64,000 nucleotides of DNA from UBA7359 sp963976795 (GTDB taxonomy: Bacteria; Pseudomonadota; Gammaproteobacteria; Eutrophobiales; Eutrophobiaceae): positions 1 to 64,000 of the forward strand of contig CAXBLT010000008.1 of assembly GCA_963976795.1 (NCBI GenBank). Reading direction: 5' to 3'. The stretch's first letter is position 1. Each line of letters starts with the position of its first letter. Shown here one piece after another: positions 1-7,335 of this stretch. The notes below the pieces were generated by a model. The model saw nothing but the letters and a program-made list of their open reading frames with translations. It did no database searches and was not told where the DNA came from. A program made the translations under genes and the position numbers.

Positions 1-149
1 CTGGTTTCAGGCATCACGAAGAAACTCAGTAAGTAGAGTAAGTAGGGTCAGGTACAATATTTATAAACAATTAGGGCTAACTTCCACTTCTGGCCGAATG
101 AAGAGTTATAATTAGGACGTCCTAAAGCGGACATTAATACGAATTTATT

Positions 150-428
150 ATGGATAATAACGAAGAAGATAATCATTTCCCACATGGTCCGTGGTTAATA
201 TTTCCAGAGATAATAGGCGTTGCAGTTGTAGCAATATTGGCTCCTTTTTCGCTTATAGAGATGTACTCAAACGGAAAGATTATTGTTCCTATTATTGGTT
301 TTTGTTGTTGGTTAATCGCATTAGTCTACACAGTCATATTTATTAAAAAAGGACAATATTATTTGGCTTGGTTGCCGATGTGCGGAATTTTAATGGTAGG
401 TTTGCTCATTAATTACACTACCAAATAA
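150..428 (+). CDS. Small hypothetical membrane protein
   Basis: The frame encodes 92 residues with a short acidic N-terminus (MDNNEEDN) followed by three hydrophobic stretches at about residues 15-35, 45-65 and 72-88, so it should be a small integral membrane protein. I do not recognise a family. No clear ribosome binding site precedes the ATG. It stands alone at the window edge and is flanked on both sides by the short motif TGGCCGAA (around 92 and 452), a kind of remnant often seen beside isolated hypothetical genes. The hydrophobic pattern argues for a real gene, but its function is unknown. Confidence 0.55.
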   Translation: MDNNEEDNHFPHGPWLIFPEIIGVAVVAILAPFSLIEMYSNGKIIVPIIGFCCWLIALVYTVIFIKKGQYYLAWLPMCGILMVGLLINYTTK

Positions 429-504
429 ATATTAATAGTTTTGTCTGCTTATGGCCGAAGTAGATTCATAATGTATATCAGCCTAAGATTTACTAACGAC
501 ACTT

Positions 505-1617
505 TTACCAACCATCAAATAATCCACCGTCAGCAAAGTCCCAAACCAAATAAGCATAGCCTCGATAATCGTATCTATGAGTATCATTTAATGGTATTTC
601 TGCGCCTATATTCAACATGATATGGCCTCGTTTATTTAGTCCAATTTGTGCTTGTGGAATCAGACTAACTTGTGAAAATGATTTACGAGAAGTTCCTGTT
701 CCTCTTTCTATAGGAAAAGAGGCGACCAATTCCAGTCCTGGTTTTATGCTTCGTGGCCACAGGCTCGGTGACCAGTGCACTACACTTGATATTTCCACGT
801 CACCATCACTGAAATTTTCAAATGGTAATGTTGAGCGTGCTGTTCCTTGCATGGTTAAAGTTTTCGTTAATCGTTTTGCTACGGCAATATAGGGTATGAA
901 TTCATCAGACGAATTACTTTCTTCTGTCTTTATCGCTAATAAGGCACCGACAGATGTTATAAATTGCTTTATCGGATCTTGATAAACAACCTGTTTTATT
1001 CCGGGTTCAATCTGATCAAAATTACCGTGACTATTATCAATACCATCATCAATTTTATGGCTTAATTCAAGAGAAAGTTGGGTGTTTTTAAAAATACGTT
1101 TTTCTATTTCGATGACGTTACGTATCTGATCATGGCTACTATTGTTTGCATCATCCTGAAAACGAAGCTTCCAAACCACTTCATCTTCCGGGAATGCCTT
1201 TTTGGTTCGTATCGGCAATATAAAATTCATATCCCCAGAAGGATATAGATGCTCACCTGCCAGTGTTTTTATATAGTTAATAACTTTTTCTATCTGAAGA
1301 TCGCTTAGTATTTCTTTGAAGGCTGGCATAATCTTTGAAAAGCCCTTTGCAGCGCCACCTTCCTTAACCACGAGAAACCAATCTTTAGCTGGTTCACGAC
1401 TACTAAACAGCGCATCAGTAAAGTTAGCCGGAAGTATCCCAGACTCTTTAAACATAGGGTTTTCAGGATCGGGATTACCAACTTCACCATGACAGGCAGC
1501 ACAATTGTTTTGAAATACTTCTTTGCCGGAAATCTCTTCCTCAGCTTGAACTAGACTAATGCTGAACCCAATCACCATATAAAAAATGATGGTTATAATC
1601 TCGATCTTTAAGTTCAT
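505..1617 (-). CDS. Monoheme cytochrome c fused to a beta-rich, possibly outer-membrane, domain
   Basis: The protein has 370 residues. A signal peptide ends near VQA (residue 25). A class I cytochrome c domain covers about residues 27-117, with the heme motif CAACH at 39-43 and a likely distal Met in KIMPAF. Residues 125-370 consist of alternating amphipathic strands separated by polar turns and end in aromatic strands (YLVWDF, final Trp), which resembles an outer-membrane beta-barrel. The heme domain would act in the periplasm as an electron carrier. The start has AGGA seven bases upstream. It lies 17 bases downstream of the cytochrome b gene and is clearly cotranscribed with it, suggesting electrons pass from quinol through cytochrome b to this protein. 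The barrel assignment is inferred from strand pattern only; a soluble beta-sandwich is the alternative. Confidence 0.75.
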   Translation of the reverse strand: MNLKIEIITIIFYMVIGFSISLVQAEEEISGKEVFQNNCAACHGEVGNPDPENPMFKESGILPANFTDALFSSREPAKDWFLVVKEGGAAKGFSKIMPAFKEILSDLQIEKVINYIKTLAGEHLYPSGDMNFILPIRTKKAFPEDEVVWKLRFQDDANNSSHDQIRNVIEIEKRIFKNTQLSLELSHKIDDGIDNSHGNFDQIEPGIKQVVYQDPIKQFITSVGALLAIKTEESNSSDEFIPYIAVAKRLTKTLTMQGTARSTLPFENFSDGDVEISSVVHWSPSLWPRSIKPGLELVASFPIERGTGTSRKSFSQVSLIPQAQIGLNKRGHIMLNIGAEIPLNDTHRYDYRGYAYLVWDFADGGLFDGW

Positions 1618-1634
1618 GGCGTTTCCTTTATATG

Positions 1635-2378
1635 TTAATTTTTATCATTTTTATCTTGCGGCAAGTCATCCAGTACTTTTTCACCGGTAATCATCGCTGA
1701 AATCAAACCATTCTTTTCTCGTACTTCAGTAACAATAACTCCGATGATATGTATCAATATCAAAATCGATAGTATGTAAAAACCATATACGTGAAATGAG
1801 ATAAATGGTTTGCGGAATGAACGCATTTCCGCATAGGCACTTTCAACCACCTGGCTTTTATCACCCGGTCTTAATTGCTTTAACCGTTCTGGGTCGCCGC
1901 CAGTTACCCACTCTGAAAAATAACCACCAAACGGCGGGTAATAGAGATCGGTCCCCGCAATAACTAACCCGGTTATTGCCTGCATAGTGAGTAATATAAA
2001 AAAGAGACTAATGATTAATCTTGCAATAGGGTTATGCCCCAGATACTGCTGGCGAATGCCAGTAAAAAAATTTGCCGCATATGTTTTCAACGAATGAAAA
2101 TAATTTTTCCCTGTTGGCAGGATTTGCCGCCAGCGGGCATGATAATTACCGAAAAATGCCCAGAACATCCTCCACAGAAGATTAATGACAAACACATAGC
2201 CAATGTAGACATGTACCGTCTTTAGTAAAACCTTGGCCTCTCCTTCTATACCGAAAAGCTTTGCGTTCAGGATAATTACGCCAACAATAATCAACGACAA
2301 TACAGAGGTGGCGTTAATCCAATGGAACACTCTCGTCGTTAGATCCCAAACTTTGTATCGTTGTAATTTTGTCGTCAT
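1635..2378 (-). CDS. Cytochrome b561 / Ni-Fe hydrogenase-type cytochrome b
   Basis: The protein has 247 residues with four hydrophobic helices and candidate heme-ligating histidines in RVFHW (about residue 19), KTVHVYIGY (about 56) and SFHVYGFY (about 196), as in the diheme cytochrome b561 family (PF01292). Such proteins pass electrons between the quinone pool and a periplasmic partner. The partner here is probably the cytochrome c encoded 17 bases downstream. AGGA precedes the ATG by eight bases. No hydrogenase subunit is nearby, so a hydrogenase role is unlikely. It is transcribed divergently from a membrane-bound LuxR-type regulator. Confidence 0.85.
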   Translation of the reverse strand: MTTKLQRYKVWDLTTRVFHWINATSVLSLIIVGVIILNAKLFGIEGEAKVLLKTVHVYIGYVFVINLLWRMFWAFFGNYHARWRQILPTGKNYFHSLKTYAANFFTGIRQQYLGHNPIARLIISLFFILLTMQAITGLVIAGTDLYYPPFGGYFSEWVTGGDPERLKQLRPGDKSQVVESAYAEMRSFRKPFISFHVYGFYILSILILIHIIGVIVTEVREKNGLISAMITGEKVLDDLPQDKNDKN

Positions 2379-2393
2379 AATCTTTATCCTGTG

Positions 2394-2408
2394 ATTCGTT
2401 AAACGAAT
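2394..2408. promoter_or_regulatory. 15-bp palindrome, candidate operator in divergent promoter region
   Basis: ATTCGTT-A-AACGAAT is a perfect 7-bp inverted repeat with a 1-base spacer, 16 bases upstream of the cytochrome b start. It lies in the 119-base region shared with the divergent LuxR-type regulator gene. Its symmetry and position suggest an operator; which protein binds it is not known. Confidence 0.45.
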
Positions 2409-2493
2409 TAAATTTACCTGGCTAGATGTACAATGGAAATATGCGCTCTTGTTTGAAATTTAACTATCCGCTATTTGTGAAACCGAATTAAAT
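2404..2493. repeat. Pair of 10-bp direct repeats CGAATTAAAT
   Basis: CGAATTAAAT occurs at 2404-2413 and again at 2484-2493, 80 bp apart, at the two ends of the divergent promoter region. The left copy overlaps the 15-bp palindrome. The spacing is close to eight helical turns, which would suit cooperative binding, but this is inference. Confidence 0.4.
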
Positions 2494-2497
2494 CAAT

Positions 2498-3049
2498 ATG
2501 TTAAACATCAATAAATTATTATTTGGCAGCCGTTTTCGCTTAATCCTGCTAACTGCTTTTGTCTGTATTGGAGTGTTGGCCGCAATAGATATCGTTGCAG
2601 ATCTGCAAGAAGGTACTGAATTAGCACACATCATTATTGAAGGTTTTGTTTTCACCATTGCGATTGTCAGTACCCTCGCTATTTCTCTTCGTTTATTTAA
2701 AGAAGCCAAGAAATCACGGCGATTGGTTGAGGAAATGTCGCTGGAATTACAAAAGAATAGAGAAGAAGCAAAGGAATGGAAAAATGAGACTCAGGTATTA
2801 TTACAGGGGCTGGGTATTTCGATTAACAAACAATTTGAGCGTTGGGGACTGACCCCAACAGAAAAGGAAGTCGGCTTATTTTTATTGAAGGGTTTAAGTC
2901 ATAAAGAAGTAGCCTATATTCGTGGGGTAAGTGAAGCAACGGCAAGACAACAGGCACGTTCAATATATAAGAAAGCAGGACTGAATGGTCGACATGATTT
3001 ATCTGCATTTTTCCTTGAAGAACTAGCTCTGCCTATTACAAACGAATAA
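2498..3049 (+). CDS. Membrane-anchored LuxR-type transcriptional regulator
   Basis: The protein has 183 residues. Two hydrophobic helices (about 13-33 and 46-66) are followed by a charged coiled coil (about 68-105) and a C-terminal LuxR/GerE helix-turn-helix (about 116-178) that includes LTPTEKEV, GLSHKEVAYIRGVSEATARQQ and IYKKAGL. It looks like a one-component regulator tethered to the inner membrane, with almost no periplasmic sensing domain. It is divergent from the cytochrome b/c operon and is the obvious candidate to regulate it. No strong ribosome binding site is visible. A bidirectional terminator follows directly. Confidence 0.8.
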   Translation: MLNINKLLFGSRFRLILLTAFVCIGVLAAIDIVADLQEGTELAHIIIEGFVFTIAIVSTLAISLRLFKEAKKSRRLVEEMSLELQKNREEAKEWKNETQVLLQGLGISINKQFERWGLTPTEKEVGLFLLKGLSHKEVAYIRGVSEATARQQARSIYKKAGLNGRHDLSAFFLEELALPITNE

Positions 3050-3052
3050 AAC

Positions 3053-3083
3053 AAAAAAGCCTCTTTAAATAAGAGGCTTTTTT
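3053..3083. terminator. Bidirectional rho-independent terminator
   Basis: An inverted repeat AAGCCTCTT...AAGAGGCTT with a short A/T loop is flanked by an A-run on the left and a T-run on the right. It can end the LuxR-type gene on the plus strand and tRNA-Ser on the minus strand. Confidence 0.9.
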
Positions 3084-3090
3084 ATTTATC

Positions 3091-3181
3091 TGGCGGAGAG
3101 AGAGGGATTCGAACCCTCGATACGCTATTAACGTATACACACTTTCCAGGCGTGCTCCTTAAACCACTCGGACACCTCTCC
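3091..3181 (-). tRNA. tRNA-Ser(GGA)
   Basis: The reverse strand folds as a class II tRNA of 91 bases with encoded CCA. The acceptor arm GGAGAGG pairs with TCTCTCC, the anticodon loop CTGGAAA gives GGA, there is a long variable arm, and the T arm is GAGGGTTCGAATCCCTC. Confidence 0.97.
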
Positions 3182-3243
3182 TGATTCATTGAGGTTGCGA
3201 AGATTAAAGAATAAAGCCTGTGTATGCAATGAATAACCGTGAG

Positions 3244-3651
3244 TTAAAACGAATGTGCGCTATTTTTTGCTTTCGCTTTTTGCAGATGCGCAATGAGGTT
3301 GATTTCCCCGCGACTCAAATCACAGGTGGATAGCATTTCGTCTTCTGTCGCACCACGGTTGTATAGGGCGATCGCTTGTTTATACCCTGCGCCACCCGAC
3401 TCACCGACTTCTAGCTTATCTTGCCGGTCAGTGATGTTACGAAATTGATGTTGGTAGGTGTGTAGTTTTTCCGATATCCCCCGACTACAAGACAATAAGG
3501 CGTTCACTTCTTCGTTGAGCTGATTAATGCGTTGGTATTGCTGCATTGTTTTTTTACGAAGATGCTGCGTTGAGAAAAATAACATTGTAACTATCACACT
3601 GAGAAATAGCGGCATCAAATTATAGAGAAGTTCTAAATATGCGATATTCAT
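3244..3651 (-). CDS. DUF2802 family protein
   Basis: The protein has 135 residues with one N-terminal membrane helix (about 7-28), a coiled-coil segment (about 33-75) and a C-terminal helical region, about 87-128, rich in GATEDEMLSTCDLSRGE, resembling a small helix-turn-helix. This is the pattern of the DUF2802 proteins found beside cheW at the end of polar flagellar/chemotaxis clusters in gammaproteobacteria. GTGGA precedes the ATG by about nine bases. It is the last protein gene in the cheW transcript. The molecular role is not established. Confidence 0.8.
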   Translation of the reverse strand: MNIAYLELLYNLMPLFLSVIVTMLFFSTQHLRKKTMQQYQRINQLNEEVNALLSCSRGISEKLHTYQHQFRNITDRQDKLEVGESGGAGYKQAIALYNRGATEDEMLSTCDLSRGEINLIAHLQKAKAKNSAHSF

Positions 3652-3786
3652 TAATTATTTCCACCCGATATTTAATCATTAAGTTTTTGTATAACAGGAA
3701 GTATGCCATCCTTGGCACTCCCCATGACGCAGGCACTGCTCATCAGACAGCACCTAAGTCGCTCTTCCTAAGAGACTTTGCCATTC

Positions 3787-3945
3787 CTATATATACTCAT
3801 CAACATGCCCTTCGGGTTTAGTCACACCGGAGTCATGCTTGTCTTTCTCTTTCTTCTTGCCATCCTTTTTATTGCCAGAGTCTTTCTTGATTGGGTTTAT
3901 CACTATCGGTTGCGACACTGGTTTTATTGGGCCTAGCTCAGACAT
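3787..3945 (-). CDS. Small charged protein between cheW and DUF2802
   Basis: The reverse strand encodes 52 residues starting MSELGPIKPV and ending EGHVDEYI, with a Lys-rich central segment (residues 20-36). It starts 15 bases after the cheW stop, in the same direction. There is no signal peptide or membrane helix, and the protein is probably disordered. I do not recognise a named family. Its position in the cheW transcript and its defined ends suggest a real gene that length filters would miss. The ribosome binding site is weak (GTAAGCAG). Confidence 0.6.
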   Translation of the reverse strand: MSELGPIKPVSQPIVINPIKKDSGNKKDGKKKEKDKHDSGVTKPEGHVDEYI

Positions 3946-3960
3946 CTGCTTACATGGAGT

Positions 3961-4452
3961 TTAAAATCCGCTCACTGCATTCCATTCAGTTTCGGTCAGC
4001 AATTTATTGACATCCACCAGAATGAGAATCTCATTATTATTACTATAGAGCCCTTGAATATATTTGGAGCTTTCGTTGTCTTCACCCAAATTAGGTGCCG
4101 TTTCAATCTCAGACATATTTAAATTAACTACCTCGGTGACACTATCGACCAATATGCCTATCACCTGGTCATCAACTTCAGTAATAACAATCCTGGTCGA
4201 ATCATCAGGCTCTCTTGCTAATAAACCAAAACGTTGGCGGGTATCGATAACAGTGACCACATTCCCACGAAGATTGATGATTCCCATTACCGCGCTAGGG
4301 GCTCCTGGAACCGGGGCAATTTCTGGTAAGCGGACAACCTCTTGAACCTGCATAACATTGATGCCATAGATCTCATCATCTAGTTTAAATGTAACCCATT
4401 GAATTATGTCATCATTAGTTTTTGTATTCTGGCTATTCAAAGCTGCACTCAT
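3961..4452 (-). CDS. cheW: Chemotaxis coupling protein CheW
   Basis: The protein has 163 residues, all one CheW domain (about 17-155), with the typical GINVMQVQEVVRLPEIAPVPGAP, MGIINLRGNVVTVID and ILVDSVTEVV segments. CheW links chemoreceptors to the CheA kinase at the cytoplasmic face of the membrane. It is the first gene of a short transcript (cheW, 52-residue protein, DUF2802) with its own sigma-54 promoter 75 bases upstream. It is the only free-standing CheW in the window. Confidence 0.96.
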   Translation of the reverse strand: MSAALNSQNTKTNDDIIQWVTFKLDDEIYGINVMQVQEVVRLPEIAPVPGAPSAVMGIINLRGNVVTVIDTRQRFGLLAREPDDSTRIVITEVDDQVIGILVDSVTEVVNLNMSEIETAPNLGEDNESSKYIQGLYSNNNEILILVDVNKLLTETEWNAVSGF

Positions 4453-4526
4453 TAGTCTTTCCTCTTCATTCCAATATATTTGCTACTGTCAAAATCCTGT
4501 CTTCCCTACAGTGTTAATGGAATACC

Positions 4527-4543
4527 TGCATGAGATATGCCAA
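4527..4543 (-). promoter_or_regulatory. Sigma-54 promoter of cheW
   Basis: The reverse strand reads TTGGCATATCTCATGCA, with GG and GC separated by exactly 10 bases as in the -24/-12 consensus. It lies 75 bases before the cheW ATG. Confidence 0.75.
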
Positions 4544-4717
4544 GAATAGAATTATTACTATAAAAATTTGACGTTCAAGTCATTGTAATCACACTCTATT
4601 TTCATATTATCCCATTAAAATAAATGCACTATTCAAGCCAGTTCGGGTAGGATTAGAGATACAAACGCAAAAACGCTATTAATGTCACTTATGCATCAAT
4701 AACCAGGGCAAACTGAT

Positions 4718-5401
4718 ATGGGAACACGTAATAACCTGCAACTAGATAAACTGAGTGGACTGTTGGGCGGAGTCAGCAAGTTACTTGGACGTCTTAAAGA
4801 TAGTTTCTTGCGATTCTATCGCCCAGGAATGTCAGCGCAAGGTCCCATGCAGGTTTTGATTGATTGGACCGGTGGTCGAAATATAGTAATCGGCGCCACT
4901 GCTATTTCATTACTCATTTCTCTTCTGGCATTTAAATTATTTGCCTTCTTGTTTGCTCTTGTATTCTCAATAGTTGTAACGACACTTATTTTTATCATCG
5001 CTAAAACTATCTTCTACAAACCAAAAGAATATTCCATTGAGCTTGATGGAGAAAATACAGTATTGTCATATGTGAAAGATGTGCACGTCAGTGGCGAGAG
5101 CGAGATTGTCATCCATTCCCAACCGGGATACGGAAAGGAAAAGAATACCTTCGTTATGTTGCAATTGTTGGATTCAATCTCGATTTTGAACTGTCGAAAC
5201 ATAACCTCGATTACGGACACCAGTTATCGTGATATTACAATAAAATATTTTCATCCGATTGAAGGAGTTTATACTATAAACGCATTTTCAAACGATGGTG
5301 ATGTGGCTTTTGAAGCTATTGAACAATCTGCGGATCAATGTCGCATTGAATTTTTAAAACCTATTAGGAAGAATGTCAGATTAAACTTTATTCCATCTTA
5401 A
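4718..5401 (+). CDS. Unknown two-helix membrane protein inside the chemotaxis cluster
   Basis: The protein has 227 residues. An amphipathic N-terminus (1-50) is followed by two adjacent hydrophobic helices (about 55-76 and 78-97) and a soluble C-terminal domain (about 105-227) rich in beta strands. I recognise no family. It is on the plus strand, divergent from cheW and convergent with the parA-like gene. In related clusters the slot between parA and cheW holds the CheW-like ParP gene, which is absent here. AGGG lies about nine bases before the ATG. The regulated position suggests a motility or polarity role, but this is inference. Confidence 0.7.
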   Translation: MGTRNNLQLDKLSGLLGGVSKLLGRLKDSFLRFYRPGMSAQGPMQVLIDWTGGRNIVIGATAISLLISLLAFKLFAFLFALVFSIVVTTLIFIIAKTIFYKPKEYSIELDGENTVLSYVKDVHVSGESEIVIHSQPGYGKEKNTFVMLQLLDSISILNCRNITSITDTSYRDITIKYFHPIEGVYTINAFSNDGDVAFEAIEQSADQCRIEFLKPIRKNVRLNFIPS

Positions 5402-5516
5402 TACTTGCAGGAATCCTCATTCCAACCACCAAGGCATCTTCCCACCACAAGCATTCTTCATAATAAGTTAAACCCACTCTGTGATCTCGCTTTATTTTTG
5501 ACTTAACACATTCACG

Positions 5517-6320
5517 CTAAGCAGATTGTAGAAGCTCATCAATATGCGGCATCGAGTCCATCATTAAAAACTCAAGCAGTTTTTTGTATGCCACTACCCC
5601 ATGTGACTCTGCATATAAAAATGAGGCAGGCTTACCCCTGCTACTTGCTTCGCGAAACTTGGTGTCGATGGGGATACACCCTGACCATAAATGACTCTCA
5701 TGTTTATGCTGTAAATGTTGCAGACTTTCTCGTGAGGCGCGAGTGCGACGGTCATACATCGTTGGTACAATCGTATATTCAAGGCTTTGTTTTCCTGAGA
5801 CGCCAATCATATTGATAGTATGTAAGATACGTTCCAAGCCTTTGATAGCCAGAAACTCTGTTTGCACCGGGATGATTAATCGATCGCATGCTGCTAATGC
5901 ATTGATCATAAGAATACCTAACGTAGGCGGACAGTCGATCAAAACATAATCGTAATGGTTAGTATAAGGATGTAATGCATCCTTTATGACCAAGCCCATT
6001 CCCTTTGTCATGCCTGCTTGACGATCTAGTGAAACCAACGAAGTAGATGCCGGTAGTAAATCAATATTGTCTATCCCTGTTTTGCAGAGTATTGAAGCCA
6101 ATGGAGTACGCTTTGCGCTTATCTTTTTTTGAAATAGGGAATACACACTTTCATCAATCGAATCCGGATTATAAGAAAAATAACTGCTTAAAGATCCATG
6201 AGGATCCAAATCGATCATTAATATTTTATAACCTTGTTGTGCCAGTAACCCTGCCAGTGTCACTGTGGTCGTGGTTTTACCAACGCCACCTTTTTGATTA
6301 GCTATCGTCCAGATATTCAT
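5517..6320 (-). CDS. ParA-family ATPase of the chemotaxis cluster (ParC-like)
   Basis: The protein has 267 residues and a deviant Walker A motif KGGVGKTTT (10-18), the LIDLDPHGSLSS segment and the Walker B-like DYVLIDCPP. This is the ParA/Soj fold. In polar flagellates this gene downstream of motCD places chemotaxis arrays at the cell pole (ParC in Vibrio) and partitions them at division. The ATG overlaps the motD stop by four bases (ATGA), so it is translationally coupled to the motor genes. No parB or parS is visible, so plasmid or chromosome partition is unlikely. Confidence 0.88.
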   Translation of the reverse strand: MNIWTIANQKGGVGKTTTTVTLAGLLAQQGYKILMIDLDPHGSLSSYFSYNPDSIDESVYSLFQKKISAKRTPLASILCKTGIDNIDLLPASTSLVSLDRQAGMTKGMGLVIKDALHPYTNHYDYVLIDCPPTLGILMINALAACDRLIIPVQTEFLAIKGLERILHTINMIGVSGKQSLEYTIVPTMYDRRTRASRESLQHLQHKHESHLWSGCIPIDTKFREASSRGKPASFLYAESHGVVAYKKLLEFLMMDSMPHIDELLQSA

Positions 6321-7150
6321 AATTCTTCCCTGTCGTCCGGCACAGTTGGGATGACGATTAAAACACGTCGGTTTTCTTGCCTACCAGCTTCTGTATTATT
6401 ATCTGCAATAGGTCGAAACTCTGCAAAACCGACCGCTGACATTCGCCTAGGCTCTATCCCCTTTCTCATAAACAAGTGCACGACACTAGCAGCTCTGGCT
6501 GCCGATAATTCCCAGTTTGACGGAAATATCGTTGTCTTAATCGGTTGATTATCTGTAAAGCCTTCAACTTGAATTGGATTATTAAATGTTGAAAAAATCG
6601 TTGCCAAATTAGAAAGGACAGGTATCGCTTTTGAAACCAAACGTGCATTTCCACTAGGAAATAATAATTGGCTCTTAATCTCAACTTCTATCGCCTTATC
6701 AGTATTATTTACACTAATTAATTGTTCATCAATAAATGGTAATACTTCATAACGAATATCATCTGCTATCTCGCCTAGGCTTTTTTTAACACGATCTTGT
6801 TCTATGCCTGACTTAGCAAGATTTTCTGCTTGCTCATCACTCTCTGTCAGAATTTCTTCTTTAACTCCTTCAACTGCTTCTGCTTTTATAGTGCCTTCGG
6901 CTTGTTCATAAGGTAGGCTTTGGGCAATAGGTAGATCAATCGGGTTAGGGATTAGCGCCGTTGTTTTCTGATTATTATCAAATGCCTGATTCAAAGCATC
7001 GGATAACACCCGGTACTTGCCTTCACTGACTGAAGAGATTGAATACATCACTACGAAGAAGGCAAACATTAAGGTAATAAAATCGGCATAAGAAATTAGC
7101 CAGCGCTCATGGCTTGCCTCTTCATCCTGATTATGTGCATTTCGGCGCAT
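6317..7150 (-). CDS. motD: Flagellar stator protein MotD (MotB family)
   Basis: The protein has 277 residues with one N-terminal membrane helix carrying the proton-binding Asp23 in ISYADFITLMFAFF. An acidic linker of about 100 residues leads to an OmpA-like peptidoglycan-binding domain (about 150-270) with VEGFTDNQPI and NRRVLIVI. It forms the ion channel with MotC and anchors it to peptidoglycan. It is separated from motC by 185 bases, which is unusual because motC and motD normally abut. GAGG lies about ten bases upstream of the ATG. Confidence 0.93.
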   Translation of the reverse strand: MRRNAHNQDEEASHERWLISYADFITLMFAFFVVMYSISSVSEGKYRVLSDALNQAFDNNQKTTALIPNPIDLPIAQSLPYEQAEGTIKAEAVEGVKEEILTESDEQAENLAKSGIEQDRVKKSLGEIADDIRYEVLPFIDEQLISVNNTDKAIEVEIKSQLLFPSGNARLVSKAIPVLSNLATIFSTFNNPIQVEGFTDNQPIKTTIFPSNWELSAARAASVVHLFMRKGIEPRRMSAVGFAEFRPIADNNTEAGRQENRRVLIVIPTVPDDREEL

Positions 7151-7317
7151 TAAACATTTACCTCGACTCGAATGTCATACACATTATTAATAAGGACTTT
7201 CTCAACAACAACGCTACATGTTGCAACCATGTTTTCGATATAGGAGCATGTCAATCTATCTGTTTGAAGAAGGTATACCAAGTTTATTAAAGACAACCTA
7301 TGCCATGCACTAATCAC
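7150..7317 (-). CDS. Possible 55-residue ORF between motC and motD
   Basis: A GTG at 7317 opens a frame that runs to a TAA sharing one base with the motD ATG (TAATG). The C-terminal part (VVVEKVLINNVYDIRVEVNV) has protein-like alternation, and an internal ATG at 7230 would give 26 residues. The frame is also continuous with motC through its TAG stop. No good ribosome binding site is seen at either start. It could be a small gene, a lost motC extension, or chance. Confidence 0.25.
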   Translation of the reverse strand: MISAWHRLSLINLVYLLQTDRLTCSYIENMVATCSVVVEKVLINNVYDIRVEVNV

Positions 7318-7335
7318 GATGCACCACTTACATTT

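Noticed and set aside
5517..6320. ParA-like gene as a sign of a plasmid or integrated element
   Set aside because: It overlaps motD and sits in the conserved chemotaxis order; no parB, parS or replication gene is present.
7285..7315. A TGGCATAG sequence on the minus strand between motC and motD, resembling the sigma-54 elements of this window
   Set aside because: At the required distance the -12 element reads CT instead of GC, so it is not a proper GG-N10-GC site.
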